Of a stretch of 64,000 bases of DNA, positions 10,316 through 18,765 are shown in pieces. This DNA comes from JAEUOS01 sp965279115 (GTDB taxonomy: Bacteria; Pseudomonadota; Gammaproteobacteria; Burkholderiales; JAEUOS01), in assembly GCA_965279115.1 (NCBI GenBank), contig OZ257137.1, positions 2,232,001 to 2,296,000 of the forward strand. Reading direction: 5' to 3'. The translations under genes were made by a program, and so were the position numbers. The notes under the pieces were generated by a model. It had not been told where the DNA came from and did no database searches. It worked only from the letters and a program-made list of their open reading frames with translations. Position 1 is the first letter of the stretch, and the number at the start of each line of letters is the position of its first letter.

Positions 10316-12396
10316 GCGGGGGCTCCTTTGAAGACGATCAGGGCGTCGAGTGCGAAGGCGCCGTCGGGACGGGCCAGCACCGGGTTCAGGTCGATACCGG
10401 CGATGCGTTCACGGTTGTCATGGGCGATTTCGGACAGGCGCGCCACGGTGCGCGCCAGCGCGGCGACATCGGCGGCGGGTGCGCCGCGATAGCCGCGCAG
10501 CAGCTGCCCGAGCCGGGTGGCGTCGAACATGGCACGCGCGCCGGATTCATCCACCGGACACAGGCGCAACGCCACGTCGTTGAAGAGTTCGGTCATCACA
10601 CCGCCCAGGCCGACGGTGACCACCGGTCCGAACACGGGGTCGGTATGGGTGCCGATCAGCACCTCGACGCCACCGGCCATCTGGCGCGCGACGATCGCGC
10701 CTTCGATGCGCGCGCCCGGGGCGTGTTCGGCGACCCGCCTCATCATGAGTTGCCAGGCCGCGCGCACGGCATCCGGATTGTGCAGGTTGAGTGCGACACC
10801 GCCGACTTCGGTCTTGTGGGCGATATCGGGAGAGAGGATCTTGAGCACCACCGGAAAGCCCAGCGCCATGGCGGCGCTGGCGGCAGCGTCCACCGTGGCG
10901 GTGGACTGTTCCGGCGCGAACGTGATGCCGAGTGCTGCGAGCGAGCGCTTGGCGTCCGCCTCGGTGGCCGGCCGGCCGGCGAGAACGGCGGACGCAGGCG
11001 CGGGTTTGGCGCTCGCGGCGACACCCTGCCCGAGACGGCTCGCGCCGGCGATCGCGTTGACGGCACGCGTAGGGTCGGCGAACAAGGCAAAGCCCTGCGA
11101 CTCGAGTTCTGCGGTGAGTTCCGTATCAGCCAGCAGCACGGCGACGAAAGGCAGGGTCGCGTAACGGCGGCGCAAGTCGTAGAGGGAGGTGCGCAACTGC
11201 GCCCAGTGTGCGGAGTTGCGGCCGATGTGCGCCATGAAGCACAGCACCGCGTCGTAGGCCTGGTCTTGCAGCATCAGCCCGGCCGCCCGGCTGTAGAGCG
11301 ACAGGTCGCCGATGATGGCGGCCGAGGTGTCAACCGGATTGACGCCACCCGCCAGCGGGATCAGGCTGGTGAGCGCCTGCTGCGCCGGGGCCGAGATGCC
11401 GGGCAGCGCCAGGCCGCGTGCTTCCGCCGCATCTGCCGCCAGCACGCCGATGCCGCCCGAGGTGGTGACGATCGCGAGGCGCGGGCCGCGCGGCAACGGT
11501 GCCACGCTCGCCATGTAGGCGACATCGACAATCTCTTCCAGGCTGGTGGCGCGGTAGACACCGTACTCGGCCAGCACCGCGGCGAAGACCCGGTCTTCAC
11601 CGGCGAGCGAGCCGGTATGGGTGGCGGCGGCGAGCGCGCCGGCCTGCGATACGCCGACCTTCATGGCGATCACCGGCTTGCCCGCGGCACGGGCGGCGGC
11701 GAGTGCGCGCAACAGTCTGGCGCCGTCCTTGCAGCCTTCGATGGCCATCACGATCACACGCGTGGCGGCGTCTTGCGCGAGGTACTCCACGCATTCGGCG
11801 ACGTCGACATCGCATTCGTTGCCGGTGGCCACGAAATGCGAAAAGCCCAGCCCGCGCGCCTGCGCCATGCCGAAGAAGTAGGACCCGAATGCCCCCGACT
11901 GGGTGGCGACCCCCACGCTGCCGGCACGCGGCCAGGCGCCGTCGAGCGCGGTGGCGAAGGTGCCGAAGAAATTGTCGGCGGTGTTGAAAAGCCCCAGGCT
12001 GTTGGGGCCCAGCACGCGCATGCCGGCGGCTGCGACGCGCTCGCGCAACTGGGCCTGCTCAAGCGCGCCCTGCGCGCCACCTTCGCCAAAGCCGGCCGAG
12101 AAAATCTGCAGCGCGCGCACGCCCTTGGCCGCGCACTCCTCGACCGCGCCCAACACCGCGCGGCCCGGCAGGGCGATGATGGCCTGCTCGACCTCACCCT
12201 CGATCGCGGCCAGCGAAGCACTGGCCGCGATGTCCTGCACCGTCGCCGCGCCCGGATTGACCGGATGGATCACGCCCGCATAGCCGGCGCGTTTCAGGAA
12301 CGCGATCGGCCGCCCGCCGATCTTGTTCGGATCCGAGGACGCACCGATCACCGCGAGCGAGCGCGGGCGGAACAGGGTGTCGAGCGGATGCGCCAT
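10312..12396 (-). CDS. Acetate-CoA ligase (ADP-forming) family, fused alpha-beta acyl-CoA synthetase
   Basis: A 694-residue NDP-forming acyl-CoA synthetase. The N-terminal CoA-binding domain starts LFRPRSLAVIGAS. Succinyl-CoA-ligase-like domains follow with the phospho-histidine motif THTGSLAGED (His260). The C-terminal half is an ATP-grasp domain (GFPVVLKILSPDIAHKT). It converts a carboxylate, CoA and ATP to acyl-CoA, ADP and phosphate; acid substrates in such operons vary. I start at the ATG 12396 (MAHPLDTLFRP) rather than an in-frame start at 12432, because homologues begin just before this block. It lies between crotonase and cupin genes in the same run. Confidence 0.92.
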   Translation of the reverse strand: MAHPLDTLFRPRSLAVIGASSDPNKIGGRPIAFLKRAGYAGVIHPVNPGAATVQDIAASASLAAIEGEVEQAIIALPGRAVLGAVEECAAKGVRALQIFSAGFGEGGAQGALEQAQLRERVAAAGMRVLGPNSLGLFNTADNFFGTFATALDGAWPRAGSVGVATQSGAFGSYFFGMAQARGLGFSHFVATGNECDVDVAECVEYLAQDAATRVIVMAIEGCKDGARLLRALAAARAAGKPVIAMKVGVSQAGALAAATHTGSLAGEDRVFAAVLAEYGVYRATSLEEIVDVAYMASVAPLPRGPRLAIVTTSGGIGVLAADAAEARGLALPGISAPAQQALTSLIPLAGGVNPVDTSAAIIGDLSLYSRAAGLMLQDQAYDAVLCFMAHIGRNSAHWAQLRTSLYDLRRRYATLPFVAVLLADTELTAELESQGFALFADPTRAVNAIAGASRLGQGVAASAKPAPASAVLAGRPATEADAKRSLAALGITFAPEQSTATVDAAASAAMALGFPVVLKILSPDIAHKTEVGGVALNLHNPDAVRAAWQLMMRRVAEHAPGARIEGAIVARQMAGGVEVLIGTHTDPVFGPVVTVGLGGVMTELFNDVALRLCPVDESGARAMFDATRLGQLLRGYRGAPAADVAALARTVARLSEIAHDNRERIAGIDLNPVLARPDGAFALDALIVFKGAPA

Positions 12397-12446
12397 GGAT
12401 GGCCAGCTTCGAACGGAATGCGGAAGGACCACGGGTCGGTGTGCGT

Positions 12447-13238
12447 CTAGCGGCCGGTGAAGACGGGTTTGCGCTTCTCGATGAAGGCGTCGATCGCCTC
12501 GGCATGGTCGCGGGACAGGTGCGACTGCGTCTCCAGCGATACACCGTATTCGAAGGTCGACAGCGACAGGTTGCGCAGGGTGTGGTTGATGGCCTTCTTG
12601 GTGCCGGCCAGCGCCTGCGGCGCGCCCTTGAGCAGGCGCTCGGCCAGCGCGTAGACGCGTTCATCGAGTTCGGCATCCGGCACGCAGTAGGTGATGAGGC
12701 CCAGTCGCGCGGCCTCCTTCGCGTCGACGTTGTCGCCCAGGAACAGCAGCTCCTTGGCCTTCTGGAAGCCCACCAGCATGGGCCACATCAGGGCGCCGCC
12801 GTCGCCCGCCACCAGGCCCACCTTCACATGCGGGTCGCCGATGACGGCCGACTCCGCCGCAATGGCGATATCGGCATACACCGCCAGCGTCGCGCCCAGG
12901 CCGGTGGCGGCACCATTGACGCGTGCGATGAGCGGCTTTTCGAGGTCGAGCATGGAATAGAACAGGTTGCGCGCCTCATCGACCGTGTCGTTCCACAGGG
13001 TGTGGTCGGCGATCTTTTCCTTCATGGCGCGGATATCGCCGCCGGAAGAAAAGGCGTCGCCCGCGCCGGTGAGGACGATGACGCCCGCCTCGGGGTCGGC
13101 CGCCACGTCGCGGAACACCCGCGAGAGCTCGTTGTGCATGCGCACGTTGGCGGCGTTCTTCACCTCAGGGCGGTTCATCACCACGGTGAGGATGCGGCCG
13201 CGGCGCTCGAACTTGAGGTGCTGGTAACTCTCGTACAT
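12447..13238 (-). CDS. Enoyl-CoA hydratase/isomerase family (crotonase) protein
   Basis: A 263-residue crotonase. Oxyanion-hole segments FSSGGDIRAM and NGAATGLGATLA are present, and the C-terminal ends with the usual FIEKRKPVFTGR. The two Glu residues of classical hydratases are absent: GLGATLA has Thr where the first is expected, and GDPHVKVGL has His where the second is expected. An Asp follows in VAGDGG. It may therefore be an isomerase, hydrolase or lyase instead of a hydratase. The ATG at 13238 matches the family start (MYESYQHLKFERRG). It precedes the CoA-ligase gene in the same operon. Confidence 0.88.
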   Translation of the reverse strand: MYESYQHLKFERRGRILTVVMNRPEVKNAANVRMHNELSRVFRDVAADPEAGVIVLTGAGDAFSSGGDIRAMKEKIADHTLWNDTVDEARNLFYSMLDLEKPLIARVNGAATGLGATLAVYADIAIAAESAVIGDPHVKVGLVAGDGGALMWPMLVGFQKAKELLFLGDNVDAKEAARLGLITYCVPDAELDERVYALAERLLKGAPQALAGTKKAINHTLRNLSLSTFEYGVSLETQSHLSRDHAEAIDAFIEKRKPVFTGR

Positions 13239-13311
13239 GATCGTATTCCCGTCTGTGGGGCGAACCCCTTGAACAAGCCGCCCAAGCGCGGCCGGACCTG
13301 CGAGGCTTTTC

Positions 13312-14058
13312 CTAGCGCCCGCCCGCCACCGGCAGGGTCGCGCCGGTGATGTAGGACGCTTCTTCAGACAAAAGCCAGAGGATCGCGTTGGCGACCTCCT
13401 CGGGCTTGCCGGCACGCGCCATCGGCATGCGGGTGGCGTATCGCTGCAGGCGCGAGGCATCTCCGGCCTCGGCATGGATGTCGGTTTCGATCAGCCCGCA
13501 CGACACGCAATTGACGCGGATGCCTTCGCCGGCGACCTCGGAGGCAAAGCCGTAGTTGAAGGTTTCCAGCGCGGCCTTGGCGGCCGCGTAGTGCACGAGT
13601 TCGTTGGGCGAGCCGGTCTTGGCCGCCATCGACGATACGTTGACCACCATGCCGCCGGCGCCGCCGTGCTTGGTGGAGGCGCGGCGCGCGAATTCCGCCG
13701 CGCACAGGAAGGCCGCGAACACGTTGACTTCGAAGGTACGCCTGAGCACCGCGGGGTCGAGCGCTTCCACCCGGCCGATCTTCCCCGGCACGCCGGCGTT
13801 GTTGACCAGCGCGGTGAGCGGGCCGAACGCGGCCTCACTCTCATTGAACACGCGCTTCACGTCCGCCTCGTTGCTGGCGTCGCCACGCACCGCCTTGGCC
13901 CGGCCGCCCTGGGAGGCGATCCAGTCGACCACGCCCGCGGCGGCCGCGTCGTTGCTTACGTAGTTGACCGACACCGCATAGCCACGCATGGCCGCCAGCT
14001 TGGCGGTGGCTGCGCCGATGCCGCGCCCGGCACCCGTGATCAGAACATGCTTGCTCAA
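13312..14058 (-). CDS. Short-chain dehydrogenase/reductase
   Basis: A 248-residue SDR with an intact catalytic set: TGAGRGIG at residues 8-15, NNAG, NVSSMAAKTG and YAAAK. The C-terminus ends ITGATLPVAGGR as in 3-oxoacyl reductase-like SDRs. It is the promoter-proximal gene of the leftward run and lies back to back with the LysR gene, 98 bases apart, so it is the natural target of that regulator. Substrate unknown. Confidence 0.92.
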   Translation of the reverse strand: MSKHVLITGAGRGIGAATAKLAAMRGYAVSVNYVSNDAAAAGVVDWIASQGGRAKAVRGDASNEADVKRVFNESEAAFGPLTALVNNAGVPGKIGRVEALDPAVLRRTFEVNVFAAFLCAAEFARRASTKHGGAGGMVVNVSSMAAKTGSPNELVHYAAAKAALETFNYGFASEVAGEGIRVNCVSCGLIETDIHAEAGDASRLQRYATRMPMARAGKPEEVANAILWLLSEEASYITGATLPVAGGR

Positions 14059-14128
14059 GACCGCACCCCCGGAGTCGATTCAGGGCGGTATGCTAGTGTT
14101 CGACCCCCGGCAGAAGAAGCCGCGTGTG

Positions 14129-14145
14129 CCGATAGGGCTTATCGG
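14129..14145. promoter_or_regulatory. Palindrome CCGATA-N5-TATCGG in the lysR/SDR divergent region
   Basis: A perfect 6-base inverted repeat with a five-base spacer. It lies 11 bases before the GTG of lysR and about 70-87 bases upstream of the SDR start. The same arms and spacer recur at 16404-16422. Dyads of this size in the gap between a LysR gene and its divergent target are usually the regulator's recognition site. That assignment is inference. Confidence 0.5.
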
Positions 14146-14156
14146 GAAGGACGATT

Positions 14157-15104
14157 GTGGCGTCGCACAAAAACCTCGACCTGCAACTGCTCGAATGCTT
14201 CGAGTCCCTCATGCGCGAGCGCAGTGTTTCGCGTGCCGCCGAACGCATTGGCCTCTCGCAGCCGGCGATGAGCGAGGCGCTGGCGCGGCTACGCGACCGC
14301 TTCGACGACCCGCTTCTGGTGCGCGGCCGCGAAGGCATGCAGCCGACCCCACGCGCGCTGGAGCTGGAGCCCCAGGTGCACGAGATCGTCGAGCGCATGC
14401 GCGCGCTCACCGCCGGCAGCGAGGCCTTCGACCCGGCCAGTTGCACGACGCGTTTTCGCCTGGCCACCTCGGACTACTCGCAGTTCCTGCTCATGCCGCG
14501 GCTGACCGAGATGCTCGCCAGCGAGGCGCCCGGCGTATCGGTAGACGTATTGCCGGTGAACATCCGCCGCGTGGAGGAAGCGCTGGACTTAGGCGAGATC
14601 GACATCGCCGTCGCCTATTTCGTCGAACCGCCGGCGGCGCTCAAGCGCCGGCCGCTGTTCGACGAGCACTACGTGGGCGTGGCGCGCAAAGGCCACCCGG
14701 GCATCACGCCAACGCTCACTGCCGCGCAGTACGCGGCGCTGCGCCACGTGTCGGTGGCGCCCTCCGGCCTGACCTATTTCAGCGGCGCGCTCGAATCCAT
14801 ACTCGCCGCCGCCGGCCTTACAAGGCGCGTGGCCATCACCAGCCCGCACTTCCTGCTGGCGGCCTACCTGGTGGCCAACTCCGACCTGGTGCTGGCCATC
14901 CCCTCGCGCGCGGCCCAGCGGCTCTCCGCCATGCTGCCGCTGATGCTGTTCGACATCCCGCTCGACCTGCCGGAAATCCAGATCGCGATGTACTGGCATG
15001 AACGCACGCACAACAGCGAGGCGCACCAGTGGTTTCGGGAAAAAGTGCGGGAGTCGTTGCCCCAGGCGGCGCGGGTGGCGCCGCGGTTGCAGGTGGCGAG
15101 GTAA
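14157..15104 (+). CDS. LysR-family transcriptional regulator (NodD/NahR-like)
   Basis: A 315-residue LysR regulator. The N-terminal winged helix-turn-helix reads SVSRAAERIGLSQPAMSEAL, followed by LVRGREGMQPTPRA, the NodD/NahR/PnbR-type signature of aromatic-acid-responsive members. The rest is a periplasmic-binding-like effector domain. The GTG at 14157 is preceded by GGGAAGGA and gives the family-typical start ASHKNLDLQLLECF. It is divergent from the catabolic operon and probably activates it with a pathway compound. It is the only classical metabolic regulator visible in the window. Confidence 0.93.
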   Translation: MASHKNLDLQLLECFESLMRERSVSRAAERIGLSQPAMSEALARLRDRFDDPLLVRGREGMQPTPRALELEPQVHEIVERMRALTAGSEAFDPASCTTRFRLATSDYSQFLLMPRLTEMLASEAPGVSVDVLPVNIRRVEEALDLGEIDIAVAYFVEPPAALKRRPLFDEHYVGVARKGHPGITPTLTAAQYAALRHVSVAPSGLTYFSGALESILAAAGLTRRVAITSPHFLLAAYLVANSDLVLAIPSRAAQRLSAMLPLMLFDIPLDLPEIQIAMYWHERTHNSEAHQWFREKVRESLPQAARVAPRLQVAR

Positions 15105-15178
15105 ATCGGGCGTGGCGCGACAACTACAAACCGCCCCCGCGATACACTCCCTGAAATTGGCGCCACCGGAGCCGGTCA

Positions 15179-15397
15179 ATGAATTCACATCTGATTACCA
15201 TCGACCCCGAGATCCACAGCGGAACCCCGGTCTTCAAGGGAACGCGCGTACCCGTCAAGACCCTGTTTGATCATCTTGAGGCAGGTGATCCGCTGGAGGT
15301 TTTTCTTGATGATTTTCCTTCCGTAAGTCGCGAGCTTGCGGTCGCGGTCCTGGAAGAGGCACGCGCGGCGCTATTGCCAGATGCGCATCCTGCTTGA
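15179..15397 (+). CDS. DUF433 antitoxin-type protein
   Basis: A 72-residue DUF433 (COG2442) protein, the usual partner of DUF5615 PIN-like proteins. Recognisable are DPEIHSGTPVFKGTRVPVKT and the helix-turn-helix-like EVFLDDFPSVSRELAV. It would bind DNA and neutralise the following protein. Its 3' end overlaps the next gene by 17 bases, the common arrangement of type II modules. A possible -10 element TACACT lies at 15143. Confidence 0.88.
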   Translation: MNSHLITIDPEIHSGTPVFKGTRVPVKTLFDHLEAGDPLEVFLDDFPSVSRELAVAVLEEARAALLPDAHPA

Positions 15398-15716
15398 TGA
15401 AGATCTACCCCGGCGCCTGGGCGTACTTCTGTCCGGTCACGATGTCGAGACGGTTCCTCGAACTGGTTGGGCAGGAATAAGAAACGGCAGGTTGCTGGCG
15501 CTCGCGGCTACCAGGTTCGATGTCTTCTTGACGATGGACCAGAACCTTGAGTACCAGCAGAACCTCGCGACTTTGCCAATCGCGGTTCTTGTCGTCGAAG
15601 CCGTCAGCAACCGTATTGAAACCCTGGCGACATTGGTGCCGGATATCCTCAAGGAACTCAACCACATCCAGCCCAGGACGCTGCGGCGTATCAAGCACCG
15701 TCCGGGCGGTGCCTGA
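15381..15716 (+). CDS. DUF5615 PIN-like toxin-type protein
   Basis: A 111-residue DUF5615/Mut7-C-like PIN-fold protein (COG4634). It starts MRILLDEDLPRRLG, providing the first acidic pair. FDVFLTMDQNLEYQQNL gives the next Asp, a pattern expected for a metal-dependent RNase. I use the ATG at 15381, since the longer frame from 15336 only translates the antitoxin gene in another frame. A 6-bp hairpin (GCACCG...CGGTGC, 15695-15712) covers its last codons. Toxicity is predicted from the family only. Confidence 0.87.
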   Translation: MRILLDEDLPRRLGVLLSGHDVETVPRTGWAGIRNGRLLALAATRFDVFLTMDQNLEYQQNLATLPIAVLVVEAVSNRIETLATLVPDILKELNHIQPRTLRRIKHRPGGA

Positions 15717-15740
15717 ACCCCTGGGCCAAGAGGGCCTGGC

Positions 15741-16307
15741 TCAGACGCGCGCCGCACCCGGCGCCGGCGGCTCCATCCCCGGCACCCAGCCCTTGTAGAA
15801 CTTCTCGTAGTCGCGCGGGGTGATCACCATGTCGGTGTGCGGATCGCCGGGCGTGTCGAAGATCACCAGCACATGGGCGGGATGGTCGTCGAGATTCTCG
15901 AAGGTGCGCATCACGCCGGCCGGTACCGAGATCACGCCGTAGCGTCCGACCTCGACACCGTGTTCCTCGTTGTCACCGTAGTAGAAGCGGAAGCGCGCGT
16001 CGAGCGGCATGAACACCTCGTTGTAGGGGTGCGCGTGGGTCGAGGGCCGCACCCCCTTGGGCATCACCATGATGGCCATGTGAAAGTTGTGCGGCGCGCG
16101 GATCGGGCTGGGCAGCCCGGCGGTGCCGCCGGGTGAGAGCATGTAGTACACGGCGCGCGCGTGGTCGGCGTCCTTCAGGTCCGGAAAGGCGCCGGGGTCG
16201 GGCTTGAGGCCTTCAAACTGCGTGAAACGGCCCTGCATGTCCGCAGGCGTCACGGGAATGGAATGGCCGGGACGGCGCAGGTACTTCGGGTCGAGCGGGG
16301 CTGACAC
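15741..16307 (-). CDS. Cupin-domain protein (paralogue B)
   Basis: A 188-residue cupin, clearly homologous to the protein at 9767-10315. It shares RPGHS near the start, AFPDLKD, the motif HAHPYNEVFMPL, and VPAGVMRTFEN, again with Arg in the second motif where a metal-binding His is usual. It ends with a short Pro/Ala tail. It lies 136 bases downstream of a Bug gene; that gap contains the palindrome shared with the lysR promoter. It could act on or sense a carboxylic acid taken up by the Bug protein, which is inference. Confidence 0.85.
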   Translation of the reverse strand: MSAPLDPKYLRRPGHSIPVTPADMQGRFTQFEGLKPDPGAFPDLKDADHARAVYYMLSPGGTAGLPSPIRAPHNFHMAIMVMPKGVRPSTHAHPYNEVFMPLDARFRFYYGDNEEHGVEVGRYGVISVPAGVMRTFENLDDHPAHVLVIFDTPGDPHTDMVITPRDYEKFYKGWVPGMEPPAPGAARV

Positions 16308-16381
16308 GCGATTCTCTCCTCCGGCAATATTGGCCCCGTGCGAATCGACGCGGAGCCGTGCGGAAAAGATAGGCGATTAAT

Positions 16382-16400
16382 CCCCCTTCGCGAAGAGGGG
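16382..16400. repeat. GC hairpin with one-base bulge
   Basis: CCCC-CTTCG/CGAAG-A-GGGG forms a nine-pair stem with a single bulged A directly beside the palindrome at 16401. Read leftward it follows the Bug gene, but no T-tract comes after it, so it is a weak terminator candidate or part of a regulatory region. Confidence 0.35.
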
Positions 16401-16425
16401 ATTGCCGATATGGTCTATCGGCAAT
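16401..16425. promoter_or_regulatory. 10-bp inverted repeat containing CCGATA-N5-TATCGG, upstream of cupin B
   Basis: ATTGCCGATA and TATCGGCAAT form a perfect 10-base inverted repeat around TGGTC. The inner 17 bases have the same arms and spacing as the site at 14129-14145 before lysR. It lies 94-118 bases upstream of the cupin start. It is a likely operator, possibly for the same LysR protein. Confidence 0.5.
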
Positions 16426-16443
16426 GTTGATCGACGCCAACGC

Positions 16444-17409
16444 TCAGGGGTCGAGCTTGATCCCGGCCTTGGTGATGATGTCGCGCCACTTCGCGGTTTC
16501 GGCGGCGATGTGGCGCGCGGTGTCGTCCGGCGTGGCGGCGAGCGGCTCGGCACCGAGTTCGGCGAAGCGCGCGCGCAGGGCGGGTTCGGCCATGGCGGCG
16601 GCCACCTCGCGGTGCATGCGGTCGATGATGGGCCGCGGCGTGCCGCGCGGCGCCAGGAAGGCGAACCAGGCGGCCGAGTCATAGCCGCGCACGCCCACCT
16701 CCGCCGCGGTGGGCACGTCCGGCAACGCTGTCAGTCGCCTGGGGGACGCCACCGCCAGCGCACGCACCTGACCGCCCTTGACCGGGCCGATCACGTTGGG
16801 CAGCAACTGAAAGCTCACCGGGACTTCGCCCGACACCAGGTCGGCCACCATCTGCGCGGTGACCTTGTAGGGCACGTGGGTCATGGAAACGCCGGCAATC
16901 TGTTCGAAATACGCGCCGGCCAGGTGCTGTGAGCTGCCGTTGCCCACCGAGCCGTAGGGCACGTTGGGTTTGCCCTTCACATGGGCGATGAGTTCGGCCA
17001 CGCTTGCGATCTGCAGCTTGCTGCTCACCACGATGATGTTGGGCAGGCTGGCGAACAGCGCGATGGGCGCCAGGTCACGTTCGGGGTCGTAACCCAGGTT
17101 GGGGTACAGCGTGCGGTTGGCTGCCAGCGGGCCGGAGGCGCTGACCAGCAGGGTATAGCCGTCGGGCGCGGCCTTGGTAACCGCGGCGGTACCGACGTTG
17201 CCGCCGGCTGCGGGCCGGTTGTCGACCACGAAACGTGCCCCCATCGAGGCGCTGACTCGGTCCAGCACCAGGCGCGCCATCACATCGCTGGCGCTGCCGG
17301 TGGAAAACGGCACCACCATCTGGATTTGCCGCGCCGGGTAGTCCTGCGCCGAGACGGTACCCGCCAGCAGCAGGGCCGCTGCGGCCAGGGGACGGAGCAG
17401 TGATTTCAT
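16444..17409 (-). CDS. Bug/TctC-type periplasmic binding protein
   Basis: A 321-residue Bug protein with a clear signal peptide (KSLLRPLAAAALLLAGTVSA), then DYPARQIQMVVPFSTGSASD and the usual DNRPAAGGNVGT loop. SYNTHESIS of Bug family features is complete through VPYK and ALPDVPTAAE. It is coupled to the preceding Rieske oxygenase gene by a four-base ATGA overlap, so its ligand is plausibly the aromatic substrate of that enzyme. No membrane partners are nearby. Confidence 0.93.
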   Translation of the reverse strand: MKSLLRPLAAAALLLAGTVSAQDYPARQIQMVVPFSTGSASDVMARLVLDRVSASMGARFVVDNRPAAGGNVGTAAVTKAAPDGYTLLVSASGPLAANRTLYPNLGYDPERDLAPIALFASLPNIIVVSSKLQIASVAELIAHVKGKPNVPYGSVGNGSSQHLAGAYFEQIAGVSMTHVPYKVTAQMVADLVSGEVPVSFQLLPNVIGPVKGGQVRALAVASPRRLTALPDVPTAAEVGVRGYDSAAWFAFLAPRGTPRPIIDRMHREVAAAMAEPALRARFAELGAEPLAATPDDTARHIAAETAKWRDIITKAGIKLDP

Positions 17410-18704
17410 GATTCAACCTTTGCCGAGGCGCTGCCGAAACGCTCCCGCATGACCGCATTGAAATCGAGTGCGCGCTGCGCCACCGCCCCGCCGGCGCGCA
17501 GGCGATAGGCGCCCGGCAGCGATACGGCCGCCGGCTCGGTGCCGCCGGCCAGCGCGCGGGCGCCGCCCAACATGGCGCGCCGGAAGCGCACGATGGCGAT
17601 GTCGGTGGGCGAAAGATGCTCGCGGGTACGGTCGACGATCAAGCCCTGGCTGTCCTGCGCCATGGCGTCCTGCTCTGCGATGCCGCGCACGCCGGTGAAT
17701 GAGCGGGTCTTCTGTTCCGCGCGGTCGAGCAGGTAGTCGTTGGAACGGTTGCGCAGCGCCACGTAGCCCGGCCCGAGTTCGGCGAACTGGCCGTAGCCGC
17801 CCTTGACATAGCGGGCTCGCTCATCGGCCGGCAGCGGCACATCCGGATGCCAGGCATACACATAGATCCAGCAGGAATGATCGTCGATCGGCACCCAGGT
17901 GTAGCCGTAGTAGGTTTCGCCCGGCATGGATGAAGGCGTGATCGAGTGCGAGGGCAGCATGAACTGGGTGATTCGCCAGTAATGCGTGTCGGCCTCGGCG
18001 TCGCGCGCGCCGCCGATCACGAAACCGACCTCATGGTCGTCGACCGAAAAGCGCGGCAGAGGGTCGTTGCGCAGCCAGCGGATGCGGCTCTCGTCCGCGG
18101 CGGCGGTCATGGTGTCGTTTTTCGCCATTGCCGGCGCCGGCATGTGCAAAAAGGAAAAGTGCGCGGTATCGAGCGCGCCTTCCATGGACTGCGCCCAGTT
18201 GCACTGTTGCAGGCGCTTGGTCACGAAGCGGTGCGACCCCGGGACCATGCCGACTTCAAGCTGCGGCAATGTGGCCGGCATGAGGTCGCGTGGTCCCATG
18301 TAGGCCCACACCATGTCGCCGAATTCGCGCGTCGGGTAGGCGGTAATGGAGATCTTGCCATGGTAGGCCGAACCCGGCGGCACGTTGGGCATTTCGGTGC
18401 ATTTGCCGGCGGTGTCGTATTTCCAGCCGTGGTACACGCAGCGCAGCCCGCCTTCCTCATTGCGGCCGAAGTAGAGGTCGGCACCGCGGTGCGCGCAACG
18501 CGGATCGACCAGGCCGACGCTGCCGTCGGTGGTGCGAAAGGCCAGCAGGTCCTCGCCCATCACCTTCACGCGCAGCGGTGTGCCGTCGGGCTCAGGCAAT
18601 TCTTCGGAAAGGGCGACCGGCAGCCAGAAACGGCGAAAGTAATCGCCCATCATTGTGCCGGGGCCGGTGCGCGCGAGACGCTCGTTGTCGAGGGCGGAAA
18701 ACAT
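17406..18704 (-). CDS. Rieske non-heme iron aromatic ring-hydroxylating oxygenase, phthalate-dioxygenase type
   Basis: A 432-residue oxygenase large subunit. The Rieske cluster ligands are Cys70-x-His72 and Cys89-x2-His92 (CVYHGWKYD). The mononuclear iron site is seen in NWAQSMEGALDTAHFSFLH, with Asp179, His182 and His187. The layout matches phthalate 4,5-dioxygenase and related single-component-type oxygenases, which need a separate reductase; none is encoded next to it. Ring or side-chain hydroxylation or O-demethylation of an aromatic acid is expected. It heads the set oxygenase-Bug-cupin. Confidence 0.92.
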   Translation of the reverse strand: MFSALDNERLARTGPGTMMGDYFRRFWLPVALSEELPEPDGTPLRVKVMGEDLLAFRTTDGSVGLVDPRCAHRGADLYFGRNEEGGLRCVYHGWKYDTAGKCTEMPNVPPGSAYHGKISITAYPTREFGDMVWAYMGPRDLMPATLPQLEVGMVPGSHRFVTKRLQQCNWAQSMEGALDTAHFSFLHMPAPAMAKNDTMTAAADESRIRWLRNDPLPRFSVDDHEVGFVIGGARDAEADTHYWRITQFMLPSHSITPSSMPGETYYGYTWVPIDDHSCWIYVYAWHPDVPLPADERARYVKGGYGQFAELGPGYVALRNRSNDYLLDRAEQKTRSFTGVRGIAEQDAMAQDSQGLIVDRTREHLSPTDIAIVRFRRAMLGGARALAGGTEPAAVSLPGAYRLRAGGAVAQRALDFNAVMRERFGSASAKVES

Positions 18705-18765
18705 GGGCGCCGATTATAGGGGCAGGATTTTCGGCCCCGCCCCGCGGCGCAGCACGCGCCGGCTG

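Noticed and set aside
10420..12450. A 676-codon open frame antisense to the ADP-forming CoA ligase gene
   Set aside because: Composition is Arg/Gly/His-rich, with no recognisable domain. It mirrors GC-rich codon bias of the real gene on the other strand.
12447..13238. Crotonase as a 4-chlorobenzoyl-CoA dehalogenase
   Set aside because: An Asp lies in the right general region, but spacing from the preceding Gly differs by one and the catalytic His/Trp pattern is not matched.
15695..15745. Hairpins at the end of the PIN-like toxin gene as a terminator
   Set aside because: GCACCG/CGGTGC and the following GGGCC repeats form stems, but no T-tract follows on either strand.
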